From: Ulva prolifera
Taxonomy: Eukaryota; Chlorophyta; Ulvophyceae; Ulvales; Ulvaceae
Direction: 5' to 3'
Length of the DNA stretch: 64,000 bases
Assembly (NCBI GenBank): GCA_023078555.1
Contig: CM041200.1
Span: 1,054,001 to 1,118,000, forward strand
In this document: positions 23,660-35,172 of the stretch, piece by piece
Layout: every line of letters starts with the position of its first letter
Position numbering within the stretch: position 1 is the stretch's first letter
Notes under the pieces: model-generated
Told to the model about the DNA's origin: nothing
The model's database searches: none
The model's input: the letters and a program-made list of their open reading frames with translations, nothing else
Program-made: the position numbers and the translations under genes

Positions 23660-24470
23660 CTACCCTGCACGTTTTATCTTTCTCCTCTGTGACCGCTGGG
23701 CAGCCCTCTGTTGTTGCGAATCAGAATTATGCCCTGTGCTTGAGGCGCCCATTCCACCAATCATTGGTTTAATATAATATGTGTACCCCAATACGGCGAC
23801 GTATACAATCCCAGCGATAACAAGTATCCATGCATAGTCTGAGAGTCCCAACAACACAAGGACGATGGCTGACGCCCAGAACACATCCTTCATTGTCGAC
23901 AGGCCTGGGGATGCTTTCGCCAGGTCAGCTCCTCCCTCCACCAATGGAAAATCTGGGGCAGGTCCATATGTGGGTTCGGCAGCTTTCTGCAGGTATCGGA
24001 ACGAACCAAACAAAGCCAACACAAGAATCATACTGCCCACCACCACCCAGAAGCCAGAAGATTGATAACGGAGTCCATACCTCAGGGCCACATGCGCTAC
24101 CTGAACATCAGAAGCGATCAGTTCATATCAAACGTCTCCAACGCCACAGCATTGAACATTGGCGCAGGGAGGGGGGGGGGGGGGGGGGGGGGGGGGCGGG
24201 GGGCTATGAGCTTGTCTATGCGCCGGTGATGAAGCTCATGAGCGACGACGTCGGCAGTGCCAGGTTGTATAGGAGGCCGGGATACTACTGTATGGAGGTG
24301 CAATGATACCTCTTCACATGCGTCTTTCACTCTCATTAAGGAACAATTGCAATGCATGAGGTGGGCAACACATGGCGACAACGCACCGTACATCCGCAAG
24401 ACACATTGAAGTACAGCGCTAAGGCTTTGCTATTCTGCTCGACTCGTTTTCTCTGACCTTCCTTGGCCAT
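23660..24470 (-). CDS. TMEM208 / SND2-like ER targeting protein
   Basis: Two exons on the minus strand, 24470-24405 and 24100-23660, joined in phase 0, give 168 residues (human TMEM208 173). The N-terminus M-A-K-E-G-Q-R-K-R-V-E-Q-N resembles the plant start M-A-N-Q-G-x-K-K-R-x-E-E-N. Two hydrophobic helix pairs follow, around W-V-V-V-G-S-M-I-L-V-L and K-D-V-F-W-A-S-A-I-V-L-V-L, separated by the conserved E-P-T-Y ... E-G-G-A-D-L loop, and the protein ends in a basic tail (R-S-Q-R-R-K-I-K-R). The family is the SND2 component of the SRP-independent ER targeting route and an ER-membrane protein in animals. The single intron carries a 26-G run. It is divergent from the P5A ATPase gene about 2 kb away. 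Confidence 0.85.
24171..24203 (-). repeat. Long poly-C tract (sense strand) in TMEM208 intron
   Basis: 26 consecutive G on the plus strand (24171-24196), one C, then six more G. It lies inside the TMEM208 intron, so the pre-mRNA has a C run. Confidence 0.9.
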
Positions 24471-26423
24471 ATTCAGTCTGCGTTGCAGTAGTTCAACGCA
24501 AGACACGCATCACAGCGAGTGAGCTAATCAACATCACACACCAAATGCATCTGTAGATCTCCATCAGGGCGCTGCGGGGAACCATCAGCCTGGAGTAGGA
24601 ATACGGTGTTTGTGAGATATGTGAGGCCTGAAGGATCTGAAGTGATCTGGTAGCCACAGTGCGCGCCTTGGTGGTTTATTTCCCACAGCTATCGATCATC
24701 AGGTCCGCGCTCATGCACAGACTCTTGCGCGCGTGGTCACAAACGCTTTCTTTTCTGGAACGCCCACAGGCGCAACTGCAAGAAAGAAGCAGAGAGCTTT
24801 GAGTGTTTCATTCACGGAAAGCTCTGATGAAGTCAGTCTTTTCTTTTTCTCGGTTCAGCATGTTTGCTGCCTTGCGCATGCCTGCAGGGTTGGCACGGTG
24901 TCTGCTGTGTCGAAATTTGCTGACCCGTGGCCGCAACATAGAGGAGAAACCAATCGTGTTACTTCGGGTTGGCGTGTCTGCGTGAAGCCCTGTGCTTTTT
25001 CTTGCTTGCGATCGCCTGACACTATGCATTACAGTGCAAGAATTAGCCTGGCATGGATTAGACCTGACTACCTGACTGTTGGACCAACATTCATCTGACA
25101 TGGGTTCACACCTGCGTCGCGGCGCCTGGCACGTAGGACCTGGGCGAGTCAAGACCCCCCAGTCTGTCGCAGCACCAAACACACGACGCTACTATCTCAA
25201 CACATTTGCTTCGATCAGGCAATTCCACTGGCCGCTGCCAGTCGGACAGATCATACTGCCTACGCAAGAATCAGGTACATATTTGTCCATTTTGATAGTA
25301 TTTGAAGCGTATGCCCTAACCGTCAGCAGGCTACTCGCCTGTTCTCTTGTGATTGAGCAGCAAGTCACGTTGAATGTCAGTGCGCCAACAGTGACAGCAA
25401 CGGCAGCATGGGTGCGGCATTGACCACTTGCCGAGCCTGAAGCAACACTTGACACTTGCATGTGTATTCACCACCACCAAAAAACAGATTTGTCATGGCA
25501 TGCCGCTGAATGCCTTCAATGCCGCCGGGCAAAGCACCTGCAATACGATTCACTAATTGTTGCGGCATTGCAGGCAATTCATGTTTTCGCGATATTTATA
25601 CTACACTGTTCGCAGTCTATGCAGTGACTTCACGACAATACAGGGTCACCACAGTGTACTTTGACATAGCAATTCCATTTCGCAGTGGATTTCTGTGGCC
25701 TTTCTTCCACAATGCCTGCTTTGGCACATTTGGCCACACAAATATTTGCTATTGCATCACTCCAGGATTGCTACCACTGACAGCAACAGCATCTCGTTCC
25801 CAGGCGGTGGTGATACCCAAGGCTTGCGGCATGGGCCATCCAACAGCTGATTGCTAAGCAGCTCAGCATGTCTCAGTCACTGCAATGGCATGTCTGCTCT
25901 TGCACTGCATATGCTGATCGCTACACATCTGGCGCATGCTAGCACACAATGACACTTCTCATCGGCAGGAATGCATTCAGAAGCATCCAGTCATCGCACC
26001 TTGACAACTGGCTACAAGACTCGGACTCGTTCATCGCAGCGGTGTTATTGGTAGCAATGATGTGCCCATGAGCCTCATATCTCATCGCCTCAATAAAACA
26101 TGATTGTGCGGTGACAACGCAGAAAGACCTTGGCCAACTTCATGATCAGCAGCATTCTGATAAGAGTACAGCTACATTTCTGTGATTGAGCTTGCATGTC
26201 GCCTGTACCTGCCAACGTAGCTGGACCATGCATCGGGATGGTCACACAGGGAACTTCACCTGTAGACATACTCACCTGTGCCAAACGCTCCGCCGTGAAG
26301 CTGCTACAGCAACGCTCAATTGGACGCACTGCGTACGACGATCGAATCCTCTCCGCTTTCGCTGCGCGATCATAAGGATTTGTGCGTGTTCGTGCCAGTG
26401 CGAGCTGCCCCAGCTGAAGAACG
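24471..26423. other. Divergent intergenic region, TMEM208 / P5A ATPase
   Basis: Mostly unexplained. Minus strand 26423-26276 is open up to a strong donor (CAG then GTGAGT at 26275) in a frame reading N-P-Y-D-R-A-A-K-A-E-R-I and R-P-I-E-R-C-C-S-S-F, and 25565-25500 on minus reads A-L-P-G-G-I-E-G-I-Q-R-H-A-M. These may be exons of a small minus-strand gene, but I could not assemble or name it. The plus-strand P5A promoter must lie in the same DNA. Confidence 0.3.
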
Positions 26424-29400
26424 ATGGCGCAGCCCGGCGTTGAACATGAGCATGTAAAGCAAGTGCAGCTCCTGCGGAAGCGTAGCCATCACTTCCGGCT
26501 GAACGATGGGCCGTTTCGCGTGCTTCATTTTGTCGCTTTCGCAGCTTTCACGTACTGCGTGTTGACTTACATTCCGCCAGAGGATACGGCGGTTGCATCA
26601 GCCGACTTCGATGACTCGATCATTCAAGTAGACGATGTCGATGTCCTTGATGCTGTCGTTGCACCCGATGATGGCGTGGAAAGTCCCACCGACGCTCCTG
26701 AAGTGTACGAGATGTGGGAGCCCGAGACTCCACAAGACTACGTGCGGGTAGCATGGGCGATTCTGATCGTCTTTCATGTGCTCGTCAACCTGTTCTGCAT
26801 CTGGACTGTTCGTATGAAGAAATTTTGCCAATTCTCCAGAGCGCGTTCAATTGGCACTGCAGACCATGTCCTGTGCATACCAGATCAGAACCACGGCAGT
26901 CCAGATATCGTCCCTCTGTCCAAGCGAAAGCTTAAAGACCCGTCCGAAGGGGAAATGGTATGTTTTCCAGGGCCGTGCCGATGGCTGTCCAATGGCAACC
27001 TATCATGTTGCTGAAATATGCGAGGTTGGCATATGCAGGAGGATCACACAGAGTTCGATTTTCGAAGAGTAAAATTCGAGCTGGAAATTTCCAGCAACAC
27101 TTTCCGTCCAGTGCAGTATCCTGACAGCAACTCCATCACATCATACCTCGAGGCCACAGGTCTCCACTCTGACTCTGTGGTGCTGTCAGCCGTGGACCTG
27201 TGGGGTACAAATACCGTTGATGTTCCGGTCCCTCAGTTCATGGAGATGCTTAAGCATCAGATGCTGGCGCCGTTCTTCTGCTTCCAGGTCTTCTGTGTGC
27301 TGCTGTGGTGCATGGACGCGTACTGGTATTACTCTCTCTTCACCCTTGGCATGCTGGTGATGTTTGAATGCACCGTCGTCCTCTCCCGCACACGAACCCT
27401 CAATGACCTTCGCGCCATTCAAGTTCCCAAGCAGCATGTACAGGTACCGTTTTCCCCGGTCCTGTCTCTGTTCGCTCCCCCTATGGCAATGTCGCTGTAC
27501 CGACGAGGGCCCACCCCAACCATGCAGCCAAGCTGCCCCAGCACGCATGCCAAATGACATCCTTGCTTTGTCAATGTACTATGCTCACTTCTAGATTCAT
27601 GATCGTAGCTGTAAGGGCCGCACATCACCGATGTGCGCAGCCTGCTTACAGACATCCCGTTCAGCTCCAAGCGGCAGCGCTGCAGGTTTATCGTGCGGGG
27701 GAATGGACGAAGGTCCCAGGCGAGATGCTGTTGCCTGGAGACGTCATCTCTGTTGTGCTGCCGCACGCGGACTCAAAGCAGCGCAACGAGGACGACGCGG
27801 TTGCGCCCGCTGATGTGCTCCTCATCTCTGGCACATGCATGACTGACGAAGCTGTGCTGACAGGTGAGTCGACGCCGCAGTGGAAAGAGTCGATCACGGT
27901 ACGGGACGGCGGGCCGGCCGGCGGCGCGCGCTGCGTTGATGTGCGTCAGGACAAGCGCAATGTGCTCTTCGGAGGCACCAAAGTGCTGAATGTGTCTCCC
28001 GGCGACAGCACCGCGGGTGGGCTGCTGGCGCCAGATGGGGGTGCCATTGGCGTGGTGCTGCGGACAGGATTTGAGACGGCACAGGGCCGCTTAATGCGCA
28101 TGATCCTTTTTTCAACGGAGGCTCTCAGTGCCAATACCCTGGAGACGGGGCTCTTCATCTGCTTCCTTCTCATCTTCGCGATTGCCGCTGCGTGTGCGTT
28201 CCTCGTGTCCGGCCTCTGCCCTTTGTGCGCAGCTCCTGTCGCACTGCACTCACGTGCATCCTCGCTGCTGTAGCTGCAAGTTGTGAGGCCTTCGCCGGGG
28301 CCCTTGGGTCACAAGGGCCATAGATTCAAATGCTTACAAACGCAGAATGTCTGCGGTGTGCGCCGCTGTGTGCGCTAGCCAATCCATTGTCATGTGTACC
28401 TGGTAGCTTTCAGCTCTGGAGCTGTGTGTACGCCAGAATGGCACACAGCGACTTGCCGTGAGGCAGGGGCGTGACCGGGGCAATCGTGAGCAAGGGGTGC
28501 CAGTGACGATGAACAATCAATGCCAGTGACACCCCCTCGCACACAGCATGCTCCCCTGCAGGGTACGTGCTGAAGGAGGGCTTGCAGAAGCCGCCGGAGG
28601 AGCGCAGCCGCTTCAAGTTGTACCTCAACTGCGCGATGGTCATCACGTCCGTCATCCCGCCCGAGCTGCCTATGGAGCTTACGATGGCCGTCAACAACTC
28701 CCTCATCGCCCTGCGCCGCCTCGCCATCTTCTGCACAGAACCCTTCCGCATTCCGTTTGCCGGCAAGGCAGAGGTCTGCTGCTTTGACAAGACGGGCACG
28801 CTCACCAGCGACAACATGCTGCTGCGCGGGCTCGCCGCCATGCCAGACGCCACCACCGGCAGGTTGCAGAGTGAGGAGCCCTCGGCAGACTCCAGCGCCT
28901 GGCCGGAGGTGCTTCTCTGTTGCCAGCACTACCTCTGCTGCTGAGTTTGGGCAAGCCAGCGCGCGGCTTCTGATCTAGCCTATTTGTTTGCGTGGGCTGT
29001 GGTGCTGGATGGTTTCCAACTGCGATGCATAAGAAACAGTCTGGCGCCCGGCCATGGCTATCCCCCCCTTCCTTGCACGGCGAACCCCCTGAGCCATGGC
29101 GGCAATATGCACACAACATCTGCATGAGAAATGCGCTGCACAGCGCAGGCACAATCACGTCCTGGCGCGTGCACGGGAAGGAGAGGTTAGCTTGTGCAGG
29201 AGGCTGTGGCTGTGATGGCATGTTGCCATGCGCTGATGAACGTGGACGGTGAGCTGGTGGGGGATCCCCTCGAGAAGGCGGCGTTCCTGGCGTCCGGCTG
29301 GCAGCTGCTCGCCTGCAGCGCCGGTGCAGAGTGTCGTGGGCCTTTCAACGGCACGCCCTGCACTGTGCGCCATGTCCAGAAGTTCCACTTCAGCTCTGAG

Positions 29401-32400
29401 CTCAAGCGAATGTCCGTAGTTGTGAAGCTTGAGGGGCCGCGCGGCCTAGAGCGCATGTTTGTGCTTGCAAAAGGAGCACCGGAGGTGATCCAGCGCCTGC
29501 TGGCCACTTCTCCGGAGGGGTATGAGCGGTCCCACAGAATGCATGCCTCGAAGGGCGGACGCGTCATCGCGCTCGCCATCAAAGCCCTGCCGACGATGTC
29601 GATGTCCGAGCTGAAAGCGATGGGCCGGGAAGAGGTGCGATCGGCTCTGGTCGCTGTGGCAATGACGTGTGCCTCCGTGCCTCGCACAAGCCACCACACC
29701 GTCTGTGATGTGCTGGAGTCTAGGCTACAGTGCAGCATCATGCCCTTTGGCAGTTTCCGCTAGTTTAGCGGGCTGCTACATCACCTGGTGTCCACATGCA
29801 TGCCGTCTCAAACTTCTGCAGGAGTTTTGACGATAGCCATGCATGCCACCGTGGTCGCATGGCAACCGATACATGGACACGGCCTGTCGTACTGGATGCA
29901 ACAGGGAGTCAACAAGCCTCGCTGCAAGGCAGTCACCACAGGCTCGGCTCGGATGAATGGCACAGTGCTTCAGGCTGGGGCGTGGTGTGCAGGCGGAGCA
30001 GGGCCTGTCGTACCTCGGGCTTGCGGTGTTCCACACACCCCTCAAGGAAGGCTCTGCTCCGGCGCTGAAGATGCTCGCGGAGTCGTCTCACCAGCTGGTG
30101 ATGATCACCGGCGACGCGCCGCTGACCGCGTGCTTCACGGCTGCGCAGGTCCACATCACGGACCGCCCCGTGCTCATCCTCAACTGTGACGAGCCCGTCA
30201 TCATCGGCATCGATGGTGTGCCCCCCCCCCCCCCCCCCCGTTGCCGCCCTGCCTCACACCAACTTGCACCAAGTGCGTTCCAGGCCATTACGTTCAGCGC
30301 TCCACATGTTGACTTTGCCGAACAGAAAGCATCTCGGTGCCTTCTCTTACCCACATGTAGGCTGTTTGTTGTTGTGACGTTCCTCTCCCTAGGAAGTTGC
30401 ACCCGTCTCAGCAAAATGCTTGGATCAACACAGCGACAGGCTCGCAGGCAAGGCGGTTGACCCGACAGATGAGCATTTCTCGTGGCGGTCGCCGGACGAC
30501 GAGGTGGTGGAGCCGTTTGAGCCGGACCGCACAGCCGTGGTGGAGCTCGCCATCCAGTACGACCTCTGTGTCACCGGCGACGGCCTACGCCACTGCATCC
30601 TTGCGGGTATCGACGATGTCGTGATTGGCTGCACCCAGGTCTGCCGCCAGCTCTACCTCCCCCCCCATGCTGCACCCAGCATGCGGTGCCTGCTATGTGC
30701 ACATACATACTGGCTTTCGGCACCTGATCTGGCATCTGTAGGTGTCACCACTCATGCAGCCATGGGCGCTTTCACCTCCACCAGGAAGCCTTTCACAAAC
30801 GAGCGACGCACAGAGCGGCATTGTGCGCCCTCAGGGTGTCCTTGTTTATGCACTGGCCAGCATCGCTGTGGCATCTTGACGCGGTGCAGGGCACACGAGG
30901 CCAGTCGAGAAGCGCGCATGTTTGCTGCAGGTGTTTGCACGGGTGTCACCGGACCAGAAGGAGCACATCATCAAGGTGCACCGCGCCGCCGGCCGCACGA
31001 CGCTGATGTGTGGCGACGGCACGAACGATGTCGGCGCGCTCAAGGCGGCCCACGTGGGCGTGGCGCTGATGGAGCCCCCCAGCGACAGCAAGATCGCAGC
31101 CGCGCGCGCGGCTGCAAAGGAGCACGTCCGTAAGAAGAAGGAGCAGATGCGTCGCCAGCTGCAGGGCCTGCCGCCGGAGCCTCGCAAGACAATGGACGCC
31201 GACGGCAACCTCCTCCCCGGCAGCCAGCTGCTTGCCAAGTTTGAGGAGCAGGGCAAGCCCGTGCCAGAGTCTGTGCGCAACCCACCTGTGCTACCTCGAA
31301 CACTCTCGAATTGCGCAGGCGCCCGGGCGCCAAGTCAGTGAATGCCCTTATGCTGATCACATGTGCAGCGACTGTGTCGTGTGTTGGACATGTGTGGGTG
31401 CATGCCATACATAGCTCATGCGTGTGAGTGGGCGTGCAGATGCGCAAGTGGGCGGAGTGGATGGACAAGCAGAGCGATGGCTCGAGCGATGGGATGCCGC
31501 CGCTGCTGAAGCCGGGCGATGCGTCGATGGCGTCGCCGTTCACCGTGAAGGCGACGGATGTGATGCCCACGACAGACATCCTAAAGCAGGGACGCTGCAC
31601 GCTCGTCGTGACGATCCAGATGTTCAAGATCCTTGGCCTGCTCAGCCTGTGCTCTGCGTACTCCCTGTCGGTGCTCTACCTTGCCGGCGTGAAGCTTGGC
31701 GACATTCAGGTGCCTCCTCTGTGTCCTATCTGCCTGTGGCTGCAGCTTTTGTGACGGCCACAGCATGAGCTTCAGTGATGCGCTGGCTGTCTCTGCGTGA
31801 TGTGGGAATATGCACAGCATGCAGCCATGGTATCGCTTGTGGCTGGGAGCAACTATCTGTTATGGTGGCTGCACAGCTGTCATGTCACTGCAGGCACACT
31901 GCAAATTATGGATCCACCAGGATTGTACTATCGGCTCCAGTATGTGTGACTGCAGGTAGGTGTAGCTTCTGCTCCAGGAAGCTTGGCTGATCACCTGGCA
32001 TAATTCAGGCATGGTCAATGAGTCCCGTTGCTTGGCGCCAATGACACAGCCAGCACCATGCTGTCTGTCCAGTTCTGTACCCATGAGGGCAGACCCATCG
32101 TGCACATGGCAGTCCATCACCCTGCCGAACAGTAGCGCACAAGTGCAGATATTCGTACGATGTTCACTAGCTGCAGGTTCCGTATGGTTTTTACAGGCAA
32201 GCAGTGCAACCTTGTCTGTAGGCCACGTTCCAGGGATTCCTTAGCGCTGGGCTCTTCTTCTTTGTGGCGAATGCCAAGCCAAGACCGGTCCTTTCATCTG
32301 CGCGGCCACATCAGACCGTCTTCTGTGTATATGTCATGTCCTCTCTGCTGCTACAGTTTGCTGTACAGATTTCCTTCATCATCTACATGTACAGACGTTC

Positions 32401-32922
32401 GTACAACGCCATGGACGAGGTAAAGCCCCAGCCCTTTGGTGGTTTTCGACAATTAATTACTGTTCCTATCGCCCTTGGTTTCCCTGTTCCACCTGATGCA
32501 CTCTATGCGTCCAGGATGAGAGGCAGCACGCCGAAGCTGAGTTTAAGCCCAACCTGGTGAACACGACCTGCTTCCTCGTTCAAAACGCAATGCAGCTTAT
32601 CACCTTCGCTGTGAACTACATTGGGGAGCCATTCCAGACTCCGCTTTTGGAGAATTCGGGAATGATCACGTCTTTACGTACGAGCAGTATAGCCTTGGCT
32701 GTTGTTGCGTCCGGCATCGCACCCCAGGTCGCTTCGTATGTCCAACTAGTAGATTTACCTACCGATATTCGGTACGAGCTGTTTGGTGGCTGCGTTGTGG
32801 TCGTGTTGCTCAGCATCGGGATCGAACGGGGACTGCGGGCAGCATTCCCTGCGTTCAAGCCACCTCGGAAAGGCTATATGGGATTCTTGCATCTGTTGCC
32901 ACAGAAAGACCGGACGTTGTAA
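26424..32922 (+). CDS. P5A-type ATPase (ATP13A1/Spf1-like)
   Basis: Eleven exons: 26424-26957, 27039-27443, 27686-28193, 28562-28908, 29200-29649, 29993-30215, 30448-30638, 30931-31272, 31440-31709, 32222-32419 and 32515-32922. All are in phase and give 1291 residues (human ATP13A1 1204). Visible P-type landmarks are L-T-G-E-S (about residue 372), the P5A-specific V-I-P-P-E-L-P-M-E in TM4, C-F-D-K-T-G-T-L-T with the phosphorylated Asp (about 559), [19 protein letters not shown], and [11 protein letters not shown] (about 915). Spf1/ATP13A1 is an ER dislocase that removes mistargeted tail-anchored and signal-sequence helices; older work called it a Mn or sterol-linked pump. An acidic insert (about 70-130) and a Lys/Arg/Gln-rich linker after the hinge motif lengthen the protein. 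The donor at 29650 (GTCGCT) is weak. Confidence 0.93.
30221..30239 (+). repeat. Poly-C tract after a P5A ATPase donor
   Basis: 19 consecutive C beginning five bases after the GT of intron 6 (donor at 30216). Reading through it would add a Pro run, so slippage here could be misannotated as coding. Confidence 0.9.
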
Positions 32923-33691
32923 CACGTTGAATTCTTACACGATGCTCGCGCAGCTATTCGCGACGGGCTCACAAAGCTGGCAACCTCTTTTCGTGGCCAG
33001 GTCGTGTCGTGTCGAAGCGATACATCATTCGCTGCTAAACATTCGCTGCCAAGCTTTCACAGATTACCTGAACATGCAAAACCCCCCCACATAACCATGT
33101 ACAGCTACACCCACGCCGTCACTGAATCTTGCAGCGTAAACTCAGGATGCCAGCTGCTCGGTTGCGTGCGCATCCACCGGGCGCAGATCCGATAGTCCGG
33201 AATTCAATAGACAGCTTAGCTGATCTGCGCGACAATAAAGCATTCCATCGGGTACACATGGAACAGCTCAGAATACCTCATACTGCTTATCGCCGGCGCA
33301 TGTAGTTTACGCTTCTATTAGCTGAAGTAGATACTGCCGATAACGCGTGCCAGACACCCTCACCCGCAATGGCGAGTTCAGAACGGCCACGACGCGCATG
33401 TAGGGAACGCTTTGCGCACGTGCTTCGAACTGAACTTTCATGACAATCAATCTGGAATCATGGAAGATTTTTCTTCGGCACGATTGAATCAGAGATACCC
33501 TGCCTCAGCTGTGCCTGGTGGCGAAACTCCGCAATCTCGAATCCAGATCCGCAATAGATCGAACTTCATGGCAGGCACGGTCTCATCGCAACACAACGCC
33601 CCGGACAGTATATATTCTGCTGGATCACCTGCAGTCTCTACCAGAAACCTTCGAAGTTCGATACCTATCTCACTTCAATAGATTGTTTACA
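32923..33691. other. Intergenic and LHCII promoter
   Basis: Region between tandem genes; contains the TATA-like box at 33608 and the LHCII leader. Short frames here have no domain. Confidence 0.5.
33608..33617 (+). promoter_or_regulatory. TATA box of the LHCII gene
   Basis: AGTATATATT sits about 80 bases upstream of the ATG at 33692, a sensible distance for a short leader of a highly expressed gene. No other TATA-like word is closer. Confidence 0.5.
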
Positions 33692-35087
33692 ATGGCTTCC
33701 GCAGTTGCTTTCGCTTCCGCTGGCGTTCGCCAGGCCGCTCCGGTACGTTATTATTTAGATATATCTTCATATGCTCTTGGTTAGAGTATGCTGGTCATTG
33801 TGCCGCATGAAGCTCTGGCCGTGAGCCAGCCATGCGGTTCGGTGCGCCGAACCTGGTTGTCCATGGAGTCGCCCTTACAAATTTGCGACCTAGCATTTTT
33901 GTCTTCTGTACTGAAATAGCTGCCTTACTTCCTGTTATTGGACGATCATGATTTGTCGACACCAGAAAGTCGAGTTCGTGTTCCCGAGATGCTACATTTT
34001 TTACATATGTTCTGGACGTAACACTGCAATGTCATGTCGATTTCTTCATCGTTGTTCTCTAGGGTGTCTGTGATTATGTTTCGACCTGCAATGTTTGGCG
34101 CGGTGTTCGTGTTGGTGCTGGATCCTGATTCGATGTTGCATGCAGGCTCGCGGCAACACCGTGGCTCGCGCCGCTGTCGAGTTCTACGGTGAGCATACTT
34201 CAGGAGCATGTCATAAATTTATCTGCCTTTGGTGTTGTTGCATGAAGATTCGTGACTTTTATCATTGAGATACGCGCACAGAAATCCAACGCGCTCTCGG
34301 ATTCCGTGCAGGCCCTGACCGCGCTAAGTGGCTCGGCCCCTTCTCTGAAGGTGATGTCCCTTCCTACCTGACCGGTGAGTTCCCCGGTGACTACGGCTGG
34401 GACACCGCCGGTCTGTCCGCTGACCCCCAGACTTTCGCTGCTTACCGTGAGACAGAGCTGATCCACGCTCGCTGGGCCATGCTTGGTGCTCTCGGCTGCG
34501 TCTTCCCGGAGATCCTCCAGAAGTACGCCGGCGTCTCCTTCGGTGAGGCTGTCTGGTTCAAGGCTGGCGCTCAGATCTTCTCTGAGGGTGGCCTCGACTA
34601 CCTCGGAAACTCCAACCTGGTCCACGCACAGTCTATCCTGGCCATCCTCGGCTGCCAGGTGCTGCTCATGGGCGGCGCTGAGGCTTTCCGCGTCAACGGT
34701 GGCCCACTCGGCGAGGACCTCGACCCACTGTACCCCGGTGAGGCCTTCGACCCCCTCGGCCTGGCTGACGACCCCGACACCCTGTCTGAGCTCAAGGTGA
34801 AGGAGATCAAGAACGGTCGCCTCGCCATGTTCTCCATGTTCGGCTTCTACGTCCAGGCTATCGTCACCGGCAAGGGCCCCATTGAGAACTGGGCTGAGCA
34901 CGTCGCTGACCCCAGCGGTGTCAACGCCTGGTGAGTACTTGCTCTTCTGCCTCGTGCCAGATATATGCTCATCTTGTGACCCATGTCGTCTTGTCTTGTT
35001 CACATCGTCGTGTTCCCATCTTTTCGATCCCCCTGAATATTGTTGATGTGCAGGAACTACGCTACAAAGTTCGTCCCCGGCAATTAG
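33692..35087 (+). CDS. Major LHCII chlorophyll a/b-binding protein
   Basis: Four exons, 33692-33742, 34146-34188, 34312-34930 and 35054-35087; the last encodes only the final ten residues ([10 protein letters not shown]). The product is 248 residues. A short Ala/Ser/Val transit peptide ends near [12 protein letters not shown]. Then come [16 protein letters not shown], helix [15 protein letters not shown] (about 77-92) with its Glu/His/Arg pigment and salt-bridge residues, the middle helix C, and helix [10 protein letters not shown] (about 190-200). Codons are strongly biased to C-ending ones compared with neighbours, as expected for high expression. The protein binds chlorophyll a/b and carotenoids in trimeric LHCII. 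The trimerisation motif usually written W-Y-G-P-D-R has Phe in place of Trp. Confidence 0.95.
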
Positions 35088-35167
35088 ATTGTTGTCATCC
35101 TACTGAGGCTGTGTAGCGTACCCAATGTGTGCCGTAGTGACGTTTGCCAGATGAAAAGTCGCTTATG

Positions 35168-35172
35168 TGTAA
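35168..35172 (+). promoter_or_regulatory. TGTAA poly(A) signal of LHCII gene
   Basis: TGTAA 81 bases after the stop codon. Confidence 0.55.

Noticed and set aside
23830..24306. Plus-strand frame of 158 codons through the G run
   Set aside because: It is antisense to TMEM208 and its Gly run is only the translated homopolymer.
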